A DNA stretch of 64,000 bases from Allomuricauda sp. (GTDB lineage Bacteria > Bacteroidota > Bacteroidia > Flavobacteriales > Flavobacteriaceae): the NCBI GenBank assembly GCA_030148335.1, contig JASBTQ010000032.1, positions 1-64,000 on the forward strand, given 5' to 3'. Under the pieces are notes generated by a model. It did no database searches, was not told the DNA's origin, and worked only from the letters and a program-made list of their open reading frames with translations. This document shows positions 41,353 to 51,807 of this stretch, piece after piece (the first letter of the stretch is position 1; the number at the start of each line of letters is the position of its first letter). Both the position numbers and the translations under genes were made by a program.

Positions 41353-42063
41353 TTATGGGTTTACGGTAAGTTTGGCCAAGTAATCATAATGTTCACCTTC
41401 CATAACAAGCTCACAATTTAGATGGTTTACCGAACACGCATTCTGCAAGGTATTGAAATCCGCATAGACCCAGTCAAAAGGCTCACTTTTCAATCCCTTG
41501 TATTCCATGGTAAAGTTCACTTCGCCATAATACCCACCATTGTCAGGAATCCAGTACCCACCATCTTCATCTTGATCGAACATATAGATGATGTCGCTAC
41601 TGTCCAATAGGATTTGTCCATTGGGCCGCAATAATGAGGCCAAATGTGGTAAAAAAATACCCAATTGATCTAAAGTGCCTGCCAATCCAATCCCGTTCAT
41701 GAGCAAAAGGATGGTATCGAATTTATCATTGCTATACTCCGAGATGGGACTTTTTACGGTGTTGGCTATGCCACGTTCCCTGCACACAGAGATACATCCT
41801 TCTGAGTTGTCCAGAGCGGTAACGTCAAGACCTTTTTGTTGAAGATAAAGGGCATGGCTTCCCGAACCAGCACCAACGTCCAGTACCTTTCCACGGGCCA
41901 TTTGCAGGGCCGTTTGTTCCATTTTGGGCATCTCGTCAAAATCACGGAACAGATAGGGTATGGGGATGATATCCTCTTCATCCAAAGAGGAATAGGTTTT
42001 TATGTCCTCGGTGTATTTGCCGTGTTGAAAGTCCATCAACGCCTTGCCAAAAACGTCTGCCAT
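41353..42063 (-). CDS. Class I SAM-dependent methyltransferase
   Basis: VLDVGAGSGSHALYLQQKGLDVTALDNS; ILLLMNGIGLAG. Confidence 0.88.
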   Translation of the reverse strand: MADVFGKALMDFQHGKYTEDIKTYSSLDEEDIIPIPYLFRDFDEMPKMEQTALQMARGKVLDVGAGSGSHALYLQQKGLDVTALDNSEGCISVCRERGIANTVKSPISEYSNDKFDTILLLMNGIGLAGTLDQLGIFLPHLASLLRPNGQILLDSSDIIYMFDQDEDGGYWIPDNGGYYGEVNFTMEYKGLKSEPFDWVYADFNTLQNACSVNHLNCELVMEGEHYDYLAKLTVNP

Positions 42064-42137
42064 GGGTCGGAATAGTTTCTGTAAAGGTCTGACTTTAATT
42101 GCTTGGAAAGGTTTAAAATGGATAAGTTTGTGCTGTT

Positions 42138-42632
42138 ATGGACGAATTTTTGGTAGAATTGCCCCAAAGGGCCAAGGAAAAGCATGTGGAGAACAAGAAG
42201 TTTTTTGCGAAGCTGAAAAAAAAGCCGCCCAAGGACCTTGACTACGTGATGCAGGAACTGCATGAAGAAGAGTTTAGGCGCACGGACTGCCTCACCTGTG
42301 CCAATTGCTGCAAAACCACGGGCCCACTGTTCACCAATGCCGATATTGAACGCATTGCGAAGCATTTTCGGATGAAACCTTCCCAGTTCATAGATCGGTA
42401 TTTGCGGATTGACGAAGAGAACGACCATGTACTCCAAGAAGTTCCCTGCACTTTCTTGGGGGCGGACAATTACTGCTCCATTTATGAGGTAAGGCCAAAG
42501 GCCTGTCGCGAATTTCCACACACCGACCGTAAAAAGTTCCATCAGATCAGTAATCTCACGCTAAAGAACGTTGCCATATGCCCCGCAGCTTTTAACATTG
42601 TGGAAGCGATGAAAAAAAGCATAAAAATTTGA
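42138..42632 (+). CDS. YkgJ-family cysteine cluster protein
   Basis: CLTCANCCKTTGPLFT...CTFLGADNYCSIYEVRPKACREFP. Confidence 0.9.
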   Translation: MDEFLVELPQRAKEKHVENKKFFAKLKKKPPKDLDYVMQELHEEEFRRTDCLTCANCCKTTGPLFTNADIERIAKHFRMKPSQFIDRYLRIDEENDHVLQEVPCTFLGADNYCSIYEVRPKACREFPHTDRKKFHQISNLTLKNVAICPAAFNIVEAMKKSIKI

Positions 42633-42653
42633 CGATTTTTTATATTTGGGGAT

Positions 42654-43484
42654 ATGGAGCAGATCATATCCTATTTTGAGACCATCCCATCCTTGCACCG
42701 AAGCTTGATCTTGGTGGGTGGGATTACTTTTTTCTGGGTTTTGGAAGGAATTGTGCCCTTGTTCAATGTGCCCTATAAAAAATGGAGGCATTCCGTTCCC
42801 AATTTCTTTTTCACACTGACCACCATCATCGTAAACTTTCCGTTGGCGTTTCTGTTGCTGAAATCCTCGGATTGGGCCGTGGAAAACCAGTTCGGGATCA
42901 TCAATTGGTTGCCGGAAATGCCCTTGTGGCTCTACGTGCTCTTGGGGGTAATGCTCTTGGATTTGATCGGCGCCTACACGGCACATTGGGTGGAGCATAA
43001 GGTAAAACCGCTTTGGATGGTTCATTTGGTGCACCACTCCGACCATAATGTGGACACGACCACGGCGAATCGACACCATCCGCTGGAAAGCCTGATCCGA
43101 TACACCTTCACGTTGATAGGAGTTTTGATCGTGGGTGCGCCCATCGGCATCATCATGCTTTACCAGAGTCTTTCCGTGGTGTTTTCACAATTCAACCATG
43201 CCAATATCCGTTTGCCCAAAAAGGTGGACAATGCCATCAGTTGGTTTGTGGTGAGTCCGGACATGCACAAAGTGCACCACCATTACCAGTTGCCCTACAC
43301 CGATTCCAATTATGGCAATATTTTCTCCATTTGGGACCGACTTTTCGGGACCTATATGGCTTTGGACGTAAAGGACATTGTCTATGGAGTGGATACCTTC
43401 CCGGACGAAAAGGAGAACAGCAGCATCAAAGGTCTTTTAAAACAGCCATTTCATAAATACCGAAGGCCGACCACTAAAGGATAA
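42654..43484 (+). CDS. Sterol desaturase/fatty acid hydroxylase-family protein
   Basis: Histidine boxes HWVEHK, HLVHHSDHNVD, HMHKVHHH-type (DMHKVHHHYQLP). Confidence 0.92.
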   Translation: MEQIISYFETIPSLHRSLILVGGITFFWVLEGIVPLFNVPYKKWRHSVPNFFFTLTTIIVNFPLAFLLLKSSDWAVENQFGIINWLPEMPLWLYVLLGVMLLDLIGAYTAHWVEHKVKPLWMVHLVHHSDHNVDTTTANRHHPLESLIRYTFTLIGVLIVGAPIGIIMLYQSLSVVFSQFNHANIRLPKKVDNAISWFVVSPDMHKVHHHYQLPYTDSNYGNIFSIWDRLFGTYMALDVKDIVYGVDTFPDEKENSSIKGLLKQPFHKYRRPTTKG

Positions 43485-43654
43485 GTGGTCATTTCGAAAA
43501 GGGATGCTTTGCATCTATTGAAAAACCTTTACTTCATAAAATATCTCGACTGCCCCTTCAACTTCGCTCAGGTTGACAACTCAGAATGACAGTTCGATGT
43601 GACGAATGCAATCAATATTCGAGAAAATTCGAGCAATTCGTGTCAAGGGTTATA

Positions 43655-44881
43655 TCAATCGTAAATCAAATACTTCTCCCTGATTTTTTTGAATTTTTCC
43701 AGCTCATCTTGCCAAGTGGCTTTGATTTCTTCGTTGGTCATGCCCTGTTCAATTTGTTTTTGGAGCAATGGCGTACCTGCATGTTTGGTGAATCCATCCG
43801 TTAAAAAGAATTTGGATTTATCCATGGTGTTTTGATACGCATCAATGACCCATTCCATGGTCACTTCGTTCATTCGTGGTGTTTGGGAAAGATCCCTGCC
43901 ATAACAGACCTTGCCTTGCTCTTTCGGGCTTTTGGAACCGAAGTTGGGTTCCGGCACATATTTGAAATCATACTGGGTGCTGTCCATAAAGGAAGCTCCA
44001 TAACGCTGGAACTGAAACTCGGTGCCGCGACCCGCATTCACGTTGGTGCCTTCAAAAAGTCCCAAACTGGGATAAAGGGTAATGGAAACATCGTTGGGCA
44101 GGTTGGGCGAAGGCCGGATGGGCAAATGGTACTCGGAAGCATGGGTGTAGTTCTCCAAATGAACCACAGTGAGATCGGCCTTTAGGCCGTTTTCCAACCA
44201 TCCCTCGCCATTAAGCATCTGGGCATATTCACCCATGGTCATGCCATACACCAAAGGTATCGGGTTCAGACCAAGATAGCCTGCGTGTTCTTTCAACATG
44301 GTTGGCCCGTCCACATAATGTCCGTTCGGGTTGGCCCGGTCCAAAACAATAATGGGGGTTCCGCTTTCCGCACAGGCCTCCATCACCAATTGCAATGTGG
44401 CAATATAGGTATAGAACCGTACGCCCACATCTTGAATATCGAAAACCACCACATCCAATTCTTCCAATTGTGCTTTGGAGGGCTTTCGGTTTTTTCCGTA
44501 CAATGAAATAATGGGAAGACCTGTTTGTGAATCCAAACCATCCTTAACATGCTCCCCTGCATCCGCAGTGCCCCGAAAACCATGTTCGGGCGCAAAAACC
44601 TGCTTTACATCAATCTGGTGCGAAAGCAGGGAATCCACCAAGTGGGTATGCCCATTTCCATGGAACACAACGCTGGTAGGGTTGGCCACCACTCCGACTT
44701 TTTTTCCTTGGAGCATGGGGAGATAAATCTCTGTCCGATTCGCTGCAACTTTAATTTCAGGAATGGGTTCCGTTTTTGATGGGTTTGCAGAAACCTCATC
44801 CTGTTTTTGTTGGCCCTTGCAGGAGGAAAGCATCAAAAACAACAATAAAACTGTACTTTTGAATTTAGATAAAATGGGCAT
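43655..44881 (-). CDS. DUF1343-family lipoprotein
   Basis: GKKVGVVANPTSVVFHGNGHTHLVDSL...FAPEHGFRGTADAGEHVKDGLDSQTGLPIISLYGKNRKP. Confidence 0.88.
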   Translation of the reverse strand: MPILSKFKSTVLLLFLMLSSCKGQQKQDEVSANPSKTEPIPEIKVAANRTEIYLPMLQGKKVGVVANPTSVVFHGNGHTHLVDSLLSHQIDVKQVFAPEHGFRGTADAGEHVKDGLDSQTGLPIISLYGKNRKPSKAQLEELDVVVFDIQDVGVRFYTYIATLQLVMEACAESGTPIIVLDRANPNGHYVDGPTMLKEHAGYLGLNPIPLVYGMTMGEYAQMLNGEGWLENGLKADLTVVHLENYTHASEYHLPIRPSPNLPNDVSITLYPSLGLFEGTNVNAGRGTEFQFQRYGASFMDSTQYDFKYVPEPNFGSKSPKEQGKVCYGRDLSQTPRMNEVTMEWVIDAYQNTMDKSKFFLTDGFTKHAGTPLLQKQIEQGMTNEEIKATWQDELEKFKKIREKYLIYD

Positions 44882-44884
44882 TCG

Positions 44885-46126
44885 TTGAATTTAGAATTGT
44901 TTATTGCCAAGCGCCTGATCACAGGGAAGGAACATAAAATTAGTATTTCCGCCCCGATAATAAAAATTGCCATAGCGGCGATTGCCATCGGCGTGGTGAT
45001 GATGCTCATTGCCATTGCCACGGGTGTTGGGCTCAAACAAAAAATCAGGGAGAAAATCGCGGCCTTCAACGGGCATATCCAAGTTTCCAACTACGACAAC
45101 AACAGTTCAGAGGTTTCGGTCTCACCCATCTCCATCCATCAGGATTTTTATCCCACATTCAAAAATGTGGATGGGGTACGCCATGTCCAAGCAGTGGCCA
45201 CCAAAGGTGGGATCATTCGCACGGAAGATACTTTTGAAGGAATGTTGGCCAAGGGAGTGGGCACAGATTATGATTGGACCGCCTTTCAGGATTTTCTCGT
45301 GGAGGGTAGGTTGCCTGATTATTCCGGAAAGCTGAACGATGAGGTTTTGATCTCCAGACGAATGGCCAATCGTTTGCAATTGGGAGTGGGGGATACCTTC
45401 TTTTCTTTTTTTCTGAAAGATGATGATGCTTCGCAAATACCCAATAACCGAAGGTTCAAGATTGTTGGGATCTATGACAGTGGTTTTGAGGAGTTCGATG
45501 CCACCTATGTCTTTGTGGATATCCGTCACATCCAGCGCATGAACAAGTGGGATGAGGACCAAATCGGTAATTTTGAGGTTTTCTTGGATGATTTTGACCA
45601 ACTGGAGGAGAAGAGCCATGACATTTATGGTAAAACCATTTCCAGCCTTGACACCCAGAACATACAAACGAAGTACTATCGGATTTTTGAATGGTTGGGC
45701 CTTTTTGACTTCAACATTGCCCTCATCATCGGGATCATGATCATAGTGGGGGGAATCAACATGATCACTGCCCTTTTGGTCTTGATCTTGGAACGTACCC
45801 AAATGATCGGCATTCTAAAAGCGTTGGGTTCTGCCAATTGGAGCATCAGAAAGGTATTTTTGTACAATGCAGCCTATTTGATTGCCATTGGACTGTTTTG
45901 GGGAAACCTCATTGGTCTCGGGTTCATCTTCCTGCAAGGGAAGTACCGGATGTTCAAGTTTCCCAATCCAGAGGAGTACTATATTGAGTACATTCCGGTG
46001 AGCATTGACCTGCCGACCATTTTGTTACTGAATGTTGGGGTGATGCTCCTTTGTTTGTTGATGCTCTTGGTGCCCTCCTACATCATCACCAAGATAACTC
46101 CGGTGAAGGCCATACAGTTTGAGTAG
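44885..46126 (+). CDS. ABC transporter permease (LolE/FtsX-type, lipoprotein release family)
   Basis: FIAKRLITGKEHK N-terminus; MacB-like periplasmic region; TTG start. Confidence 0.85.
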   Translation: MNLELFIAKRLITGKEHKISISAPIIKIAIAAIAIGVVMMLIAIATGVGLKQKIREKIAAFNGHIQVSNYDNNSSEVSVSPISIHQDFYPTFKNVDGVRHVQAVATKGGIIRTEDTFEGMLAKGVGTDYDWTAFQDFLVEGRLPDYSGKLNDEVLISRRMANRLQLGVGDTFFSFFLKDDDASQIPNNRRFKIVGIYDSGFEEFDATYVFVDIRHIQRMNKWDEDQIGNFEVFLDDFDQLEEKSHDIYGKTISSLDTQNIQTKYYRIFEWLGLFDFNIALIIGIMIIVGGINMITALLVLILERTQMIGILKALGSANWSIRKVFLYNAAYLIAIGLFWGNLIGLGFIFLQGKYRMFKFPNPEEYYIEYIPVSIDLPTILLLNVGVMLLCLLMLLVPSYIITKITPVKAIQFE

Positions 46127-46158
46127 TATTTGAAATCTAGATTGATCTATACCATATC

Positions 46159-46935
46159 ATGATACAGCTTAAGAACAATACATATACTGTGGGAATCGAT
46201 GCAGGCGAACTGGTGAGTTTTGTGGTCGATGAGCATGAGTTCATCCACCAAAAGGGAAGTCCGGGTTGGGGAAGTTCGGACACGGAGATGTTCCCCATCA
46301 TCGGCCCAGTGAACGAGGCCAATTTCAGGGTGAAGACACCCAAAGGGCAGGCAGTGCAGGATCAACATGGATTATTGCGCCAAATGGCATACGGGTTGGA
46401 ATCGCAAACGGAAACTTCGGCCATTTTTGTAAAACAATATGAGGCAGGTACTCCGGTAAAAAATTCCAAGTATCCTGAAAAATCCACCGAACCTGAGTTG
46501 ACCTGGCCCTACGATTTTGTTTTTGAAAAATCCTTTCAGTTGAAGGATGATGGGCTGGAAATTACCTTCAAGATCACTGGTGAAAAGGGAATGCCCTTCA
46601 TGTTGGGGTACCATCCTGCCTTCAAGTTGCATTCCAGTTCCCCAAAGATCGTGGCCAAGGACAGGGAAATTTCCCTGGATGAGGTTCTGGCCGTTGGAAA
46701 CAGGGCACTAAAAGTGCCCGATTGCACTTCCATCACCTTAAAGGATAGCAAGCAGATCACCATAGAGACCGAAGGTTTTGGAAACTTCATGTGCTGGACA
46801 GAGGTAAAAAATATGGTCTGCATCGAGCCGATTTCGTTTTATCCTTACGATGTGGAACAATCCCATCTGCACGAAGGCTTTCTGCATTTGGACGGAACAG
46901 CAACATTTAAGGTCAGCTTGAAACCGGGGGTTTAG
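46159..46935 (+). CDS. Aldose 1-epimerase family protein
   Basis: SPGWGSSDTEMFPIIGPVNEANFRV...HGLLRQMAYGLESQT...MLGYHPAFKL. Confidence 0.85.
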   Translation: MIQLKNNTYTVGIDAGELVSFVVDEHEFIHQKGSPGWGSSDTEMFPIIGPVNEANFRVKTPKGQAVQDQHGLLRQMAYGLESQTETSAIFVKQYEAGTPVKNSKYPEKSTEPELTWPYDFVFEKSFQLKDDGLEITFKITGEKGMPFMLGYHPAFKLHSSSPKIVAKDREISLDEVLAVGNRALKVPDCTSITLKDSKQITIETEGFGNFMCWTEVKNMVCIEPISFYPYDVEQSHLHEGFLHLDGTATFKVSLKPGV

Positions 46936-46947
46936 CAGTGTGTGTTT

Positions 46948-48318
46948 TTAAGGAGCCAAAACGTTGGTCTTGGCATTTTTCAACAGATAGGTGGCCAAAA
47001 TACTGTCCGTTTCCACAGTGTTTTTTTGCGGGGTGATGAATGCCTCTATATCGTCAAAAGAGGAGATGTCCACGTCATTGTCGATAAAACCATACCCTCG
47101 GTACACACCATCCGAAATGAGCACCACGGCATTTTCAGTATCGTCCCTGCCCTTTTCCTTGATGATCTTCACTTCGGAGGCCAACATCCTCATATGGTCA
47201 ATGGTTTCCTGTACTTTTTCGTTATATGATGCAACGGTTTCCTCCCCTCTGCAGATACCTTCGCACGTGGTGATCTGGTGATGGGAACAGGCGGCATTCG
47301 TCTGTTGCAAATGGCAATACTTGGGGCAAAGCGCAAAATTTTTGCACAGTTCTTCCAAATAGGCCCTGCAATCGGTCTGGTTATAGAAAATCTTTAGCGG
47401 GTTGGGAATGCCTTTAACGGTGTTGTAGGCCAGGTGCACAATACCGTTTCTGTCCTCATAGGCAAAAATGGCATATTGTCGCACCGTGCGCTTTTGGGCG
47501 CGGTTGTAGGGAGGAAAAAGCCGTTTGATCTCGGCGGATTCCATCAGTAGGGCGACCAGTTCGTTTCCGGAAAGTTTAAAGTCGATGTCAGCCGTTTCAC
47601 TGCACATCTGGGTTTCCTTCACGCTTTTGTCATAAAAGTGTCCGAGTACCCTTTTTTTCAGGTTGATGGCCTTTCCCACATAAATGATCTTGCCTTCTTG
47701 GTTTTTGAAATAGTAGATGCCCGGTTTGGACGGGATCTTATCAAAAATGGACTTGGGCAGGTGGGGCGGGAGGGTGGCCTCTTGGCTCCGGGCGTTCAAA
47801 AATTGCTTGAAGACACTTTCCGAGGTTGGAAGGGCCATCAATTTTTGAAAGAGCAGTGTAGTGGCATGGGCATCGCCCCGGGCCCGGTGTCTGTCCACCA
47901 ACGGAATCTGGATGGCAGAGCACAGTTTCCCCAAGCTGTACGATCGCAAGCCGGGGATGAGCTTTCGGGATAAGCGGACCGTGCACAATTTTCTCCTTGT
48001 AAAATCGACCCCGATCTGCCTGAATTCTTCCTTGATGACCCCATAGTCAAAATTTACGGAGTGGGCTACAAAGACACAGCTTTCCGTCATGTCCAGAATG
48101 TTGTCCGCTATTTCGGAAAAAGTGGGTGCACCCTGCACCATTTGGTCATCGATACCCGTGAGGCCAGTAATAAAATGCGGAATGGGGCATTGGGGGTTCA
48201 CCAGGGAAGTGAACTCGTCCACAATCTGGTTTCCATCGTGTTTGAAAATGGAGATTTCGGTGATCTTGTTGCCCTTGATACCGTTGCCCGTGGTCTCTAT
48301 GTCGATGATGGTGTACAA
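46948..48318 (-). CDS. DEDD exonuclease (PolIII epsilon-like) fused to GIY-YIG nuclease domain
   Basis: YTIIDIETTGNGIKGNKITEISI; HRARGDAHATTLLF; KPGIYYFKNQEGKIIYVGKAINLKKRVLGHF. Confidence 0.92.
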   Translation of the reverse strand: MYTIIDIETTGNGIKGNKITEISIFKHDGNQIVDEFTSLVNPQCPIPHFITGLTGIDDQMVQGAPTFSEIADNILDMTESCVFVAHSVNFDYGVIKEEFRQIGVDFTRRKLCTVRLSRKLIPGLRSYSLGKLCSAIQIPLVDRHRARGDAHATTLLFQKLMALPTSESVFKQFLNARSQEATLPPHLPKSIFDKIPSKPGIYYFKNQEGKIIYVGKAINLKKRVLGHFYDKSVKETQMCSETADIDFKLSGNELVALLMESAEIKRLFPPYNRAQKRTVRQYAIFAYEDRNGIVHLAYNTVKGIPNPLKIFYNQTDCRAYLEELCKNFALCPKYCHLQQTNAACSHHQITTCEGICRGEETVASYNEKVQETIDHMRMLASEVKIIKEKGRDDTENAVVLISDGVYRGYGFIDNDVDISSFDDIEAFITPQKNTVETDSILATYLLKNAKTNVLAP

Positions 48319-48805
48319 AATGATAACTCCTAATCGACCCTGAAATTAGAGATAAAGTAAACAGTGTCCAAACTGAAGATCCATTCGGGCGTGTTTTGTG
48401 GATTCATATCTCTTGGATATTCCATAAACAGGCGGTGCATATGGCTTGTTCAACGCCATACATATTTTTTGGAGAAGGAAGATATTCTCTTTTATGGACC
48501 CAACACCCATACCATGGAAATTTTATCAAATGCAAAGGGAATGTAAGTCTTCAACAAAGGGATTAAAAGTGTAAAAAATATACTTGTAACCCTTCTTTTG
48601 ATGAAATTTTTTACTGAAAACTCAATAAAACCCCATAATTGGTCAATATAGTATCAAAACAGGATAACATTTCCAAAAATCTTCTAATACATAAGTTTAC
48701 ATTTACAAGTGTAAAAACAACGCTTATTAATTTTTGGTTAAATTTTGCGAACCTGGATTGATGAGTTTCAAGCGAAAAATTAACTAAACAAACTAAAAAT
48801 GTATT

Positions 48806-51799
48806 ATGAAATTGGCTAGCTTTTTATTCAAGGAATGTCTGGGAACCAATCGTTTTAAAAAACTGATGCTGTTTTCGATGTTCAGCCTTTTTATGGCGCA
48901 GGCAGGACTCTCCCAACAGAGGGTATCGGGTACTGTTACCGACGAGCAGGGCATCCCCATAGCTGGGGCCGCAGTGTTGGAAAAGAACACAACCAATGGT
49001 ACCGCGACTGATTTTGATGGAAACTTTGAGATTACCACAACAGGATCTAACCCTGTACTGGTGTTTTCTTATTTAGGTTTCGTGGCCCAGGAAATCCCGG
49101 TCCAAGGCGGAACAGTGAATGTACAGTTGAAAGAGGACTTGCAACAACTTTCCGAAGTGGTGGTGATTGGGTACGGTACACAAAAACGTGCCGATGTGAC
49201 CAGTTCCGTTGCAACGGTCAAGTCAGAGGACTTTGTACAGGGTAATGTTAAGGATGCGGCACAGCTCATCCAAGGTAAGGTGGCGGGTCTTTCCGTTTCT
49301 GCTCCTTCTGGAGACCCGACCGAAGGCACACAGATCAATTTAAGGGGTACATCATCCATACTTGGGGGCACAAACCCATTGGTTTTGGTGGACGGGGTTC
49401 CTGGAAGTCTGAACACAGTAGCCCCTGAAGATATAGAATCCATCGACGTATTGAAAGATGGTTCCGCTACGGCCATTTATGGTACACGGGGTACCAATGG
49501 TGTAATCATCATCACGACAAAGAAGGGGACCACGGACATGAAATCGACCATTGAGTACAATGGATATGCTTCCCTTTCTACCATTGCAGACCGGATGAAC
49601 TTTTTGAACGCCGATGAACTGAGACAAAAATTCAGTGAGGGATATACTTTCAATGGGGCCAACCTACAGGATTTTGGAGCAAGTACGGATTGGGTGGACG
49701 AGATTACCCGCGATGCATTCAGCCAAGTACATAATTTGATCTTTAGGGGCGGGAATGCAACATCCAACATGACGGCCTCACTCAACTACCGTGATATAGA
49801 GGGTATTTTCCTAAAATCCAACAACGAGAGGTATACGGCAAGGGTCAATGTAAACCACGCCATGTTCGACAATCGATTGAAGGCGAACGTTGGGGTGATC
49901 TTGAGTGAGCAGACCTTCAATGCTTTGGGTGATGGTAGCAGTTTCAATCCATATATCTATAGGCAGGCCATTATCAGGAACCCGACGGAGCCAGTACGCA
50001 ATGAAGATGGAAGCTGGTATGAGAGGGATGTATATTTTTATGACAACCCTGTGGCTTATATTGAGGAAACCATAGGCCAGAACAGGTACAGGAACACTCG
50101 TTTTGATTTTTCCCTAAGCTACGATTTTGGGGACCATGTGACTGTGAAGGGACTTTATACCCGTAAAGGAAATTCCAATATCCGGGGATTCTATCAAACG
50201 AAGGACCACGTTTCCACCACAAAAAATGGACAAGGAGGTTTTGCTTCCAGGGGAACGGATGATTATGTGGGCAACTATGGACAATTTACGGTGGACTATG
50301 ATAATAATTTTGGGGACCATAAGGTAACTGGATTGGTAGGTTATAACTATGAGGACAACACCAATGAAGGCTTCTGGGCGACCAACCGTCGTTTCCCCAC
50401 AGATGGTTTCACCTATAACAACCTCGGTAGTGGACAAGGGCTGCAACTCGGAGAGGCCGGTATGGGCAGCTACAAGAATTCCGACAAGTTGATCGCTTTC
50501 TTCTCAAGGGTCACCTATAACTATGATGACCGTTATCTGTTGATGGCCAGTTTGCGCCGTGAGGGCTCTTCTCGCTTTGGGGAAGACTACAAATGGGGTA
50601 ATTTTCCAGGTATCTCCGTAGGATGGCGTGTGGATCAAGAATCTTTCGCCGATAATTGGGACTGGCTTTCCAATTTAAAGCTCAGGTCAGGTTTTGGGGT
50701 CACCGGTATCAATGCAGGATCCAATTACCAGTCGTTGAGCGGGTTGACCTATGGGGACTATTTCTTGAACAATGGTGAGTGGGTGAGACAATTGGTGCCA
50801 TCCCGTAATGCCAACCCCAATCTGCGTTGGGAGAAAAAAGAGGAATTTAACCTAGGGTTGGATTTCGGTGTATTGGACGGACGCATCAACGGATCAGTGG
50901 ATTACTATAACAGGACCACCAAAGATGCACTCTTCAATTATAGCGTTCCCACTCCACCCTATTTTTATGGGAACATTGCGGCAAACGTGGCCGAGATAAA
51001 GAACACTGGATTGGAATTCTTGTTGAACATTACCCCGTTCCAAACCGAAAACTTTGAATGGACGGCCAATTTGACCTATTCCACCAACACCAATGAGATC
51101 GTATCCTTGTCCAACGATGAGTTCCAATTGACCAATGATTTCTTTGATGAAGGATATACTGGAGAACCCATCCAGATCAGCACGCACAGGGTCCAAGAAG
51201 GACAGCCCATCGGCAACTTCTTTGGATTGAAGAGTGTGGACATCACCGATGATGGCATCTGGATCATAGAAAGGCCCGATGGAACACGGGTCCCTGCAAC
51301 GGAAGCCACCAATGATGATAGGCAAGTATTGGGTAACGGTTTGCCCAAAGCATACTACAGTTGGAACAACACGGTAAGGTACAAGAACTGGGACCTCATG
51401 TTCAACTTAAGGGGAGCATTGGATTATCAAATCCTAAACTTCTCCCGCATGTTCTATGAAAACCCGACCATAAGTTACAACACATTGGACTCTGCCTATG
51501 ATCTTGTTTATGGAAAAGCCGTGCTACAGGACGTACAGCGCTATGTGAGCCACTATGTGGAAGACGGCGATTTCCTGAAAATAGACAACGTTACTTTGGG
51601 ATATACCCTGCCCAAGGATGCCATCAAGTTTGCCCAAACGTTCCGTATATATGCCTCAGGCCTAAATTTGGCAACCTTTTCAAAATACAAGGGCATAGAC
51701 CCAGAAGTGAACAGGAATGGATTGGCACCAGGAAACGATGAAAGGGACAAATACCCATCCATTAGGACATTCACATTGGGTATCAACTTTACATTCTAA
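48806..51799 (+). CDS. SusC/RagA-family TonB-linked outer membrane protein
   Basis: VSGTVTDEQGIPIAGAAVLEKNTTNGTATDFDGNFEI; TonB box/plug LSEVVVIGYGTQKRADVTSSV. Confidence 0.95.
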   Translation: MKLASFLFKECLGTNRFKKLMLFSMFSLFMAQAGLSQQRVSGTVTDEQGIPIAGAAVLEKNTTNGTATDFDGNFEITTTGSNPVLVFSYLGFVAQEIPVQGGTVNVQLKEDLQQLSEVVVIGYGTQKRADVTSSVATVKSEDFVQGNVKDAAQLIQGKVAGLSVSAPSGDPTEGTQINLRGTSSILGGTNPLVLVDGVPGSLNTVAPEDIESIDVLKDGSATAIYGTRGTNGVIIITTKKGTTDMKSTIEYNGYASLSTIADRMNFLNADELRQKFSEGYTFNGANLQDFGASTDWVDEITRDAFSQVHNLIFRGGNATSNMTASLNYRDIEGIFLKSNNERYTARVNVNHAMFDNRLKANVGVILSEQTFNALGDGSSFNPYIYRQAIIRNPTEPVRNEDGSWYERDVYFYDNPVAYIEETIGQNRYRNTRFDFSLSYDFGDHVTVKGLYTRKGNSNIRGFYQTKDHVSTTKNGQGGFASRGTDDYVGNYGQFTVDYDNNFGDHKVTGLVGYNYEDNTNEGFWATNRRFPTDGFTYNNLGSGQGLQLGEAGMGSYKNSDKLIAFFSRVTYNYDDRYLLMASLRREGSSRFGEDYKWGNFPGISVGWRVDQESFADNWDWLSNLKLRSGFGVTGINAGSNYQSLSGLTYGDYFLNNGEWVRQLVPSRNANPNLRWEKKEEFNLGLDFGVLDGRINGSVDYYNRTTKDALFNYSVPTPPYFYGNIAANVAEIKNTGLEFLLNITPFQTENFEWTANLTYSTNTNEIVSLSNDEFQLTNDFFDEGYTGEPIQISTHRVQEGQPIGNFFGLKSVDITDDGIWIIERPDGTRVPATEATNDDRQVLGNGLPKAYYSWNNTVRYKNWDLMFNLRGALDYQILNFSRMFYENPTISYNTLDSAYDLVYGKAVLQDVQRYVSHYVEDGDFLKIDNVTLGYTLPKDAIKFAQTFRIYASGLNLATFSKYKGIDPEVNRNGLAPGNDERDKYPSIRTFTLGINFTF

Positions 51800-51807
51800 A
51801 AAATAAG

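Noticed and set aside
43500-43640. Repeat-like text CTCGACTGCCCCTTCAACTTCGCTCAGGTTGACA downstream of the sterol desaturase gene
   Set aside because: Resembles common intergenic repeat debris but only one copy is seen in this window, so a repeat call is not supported here
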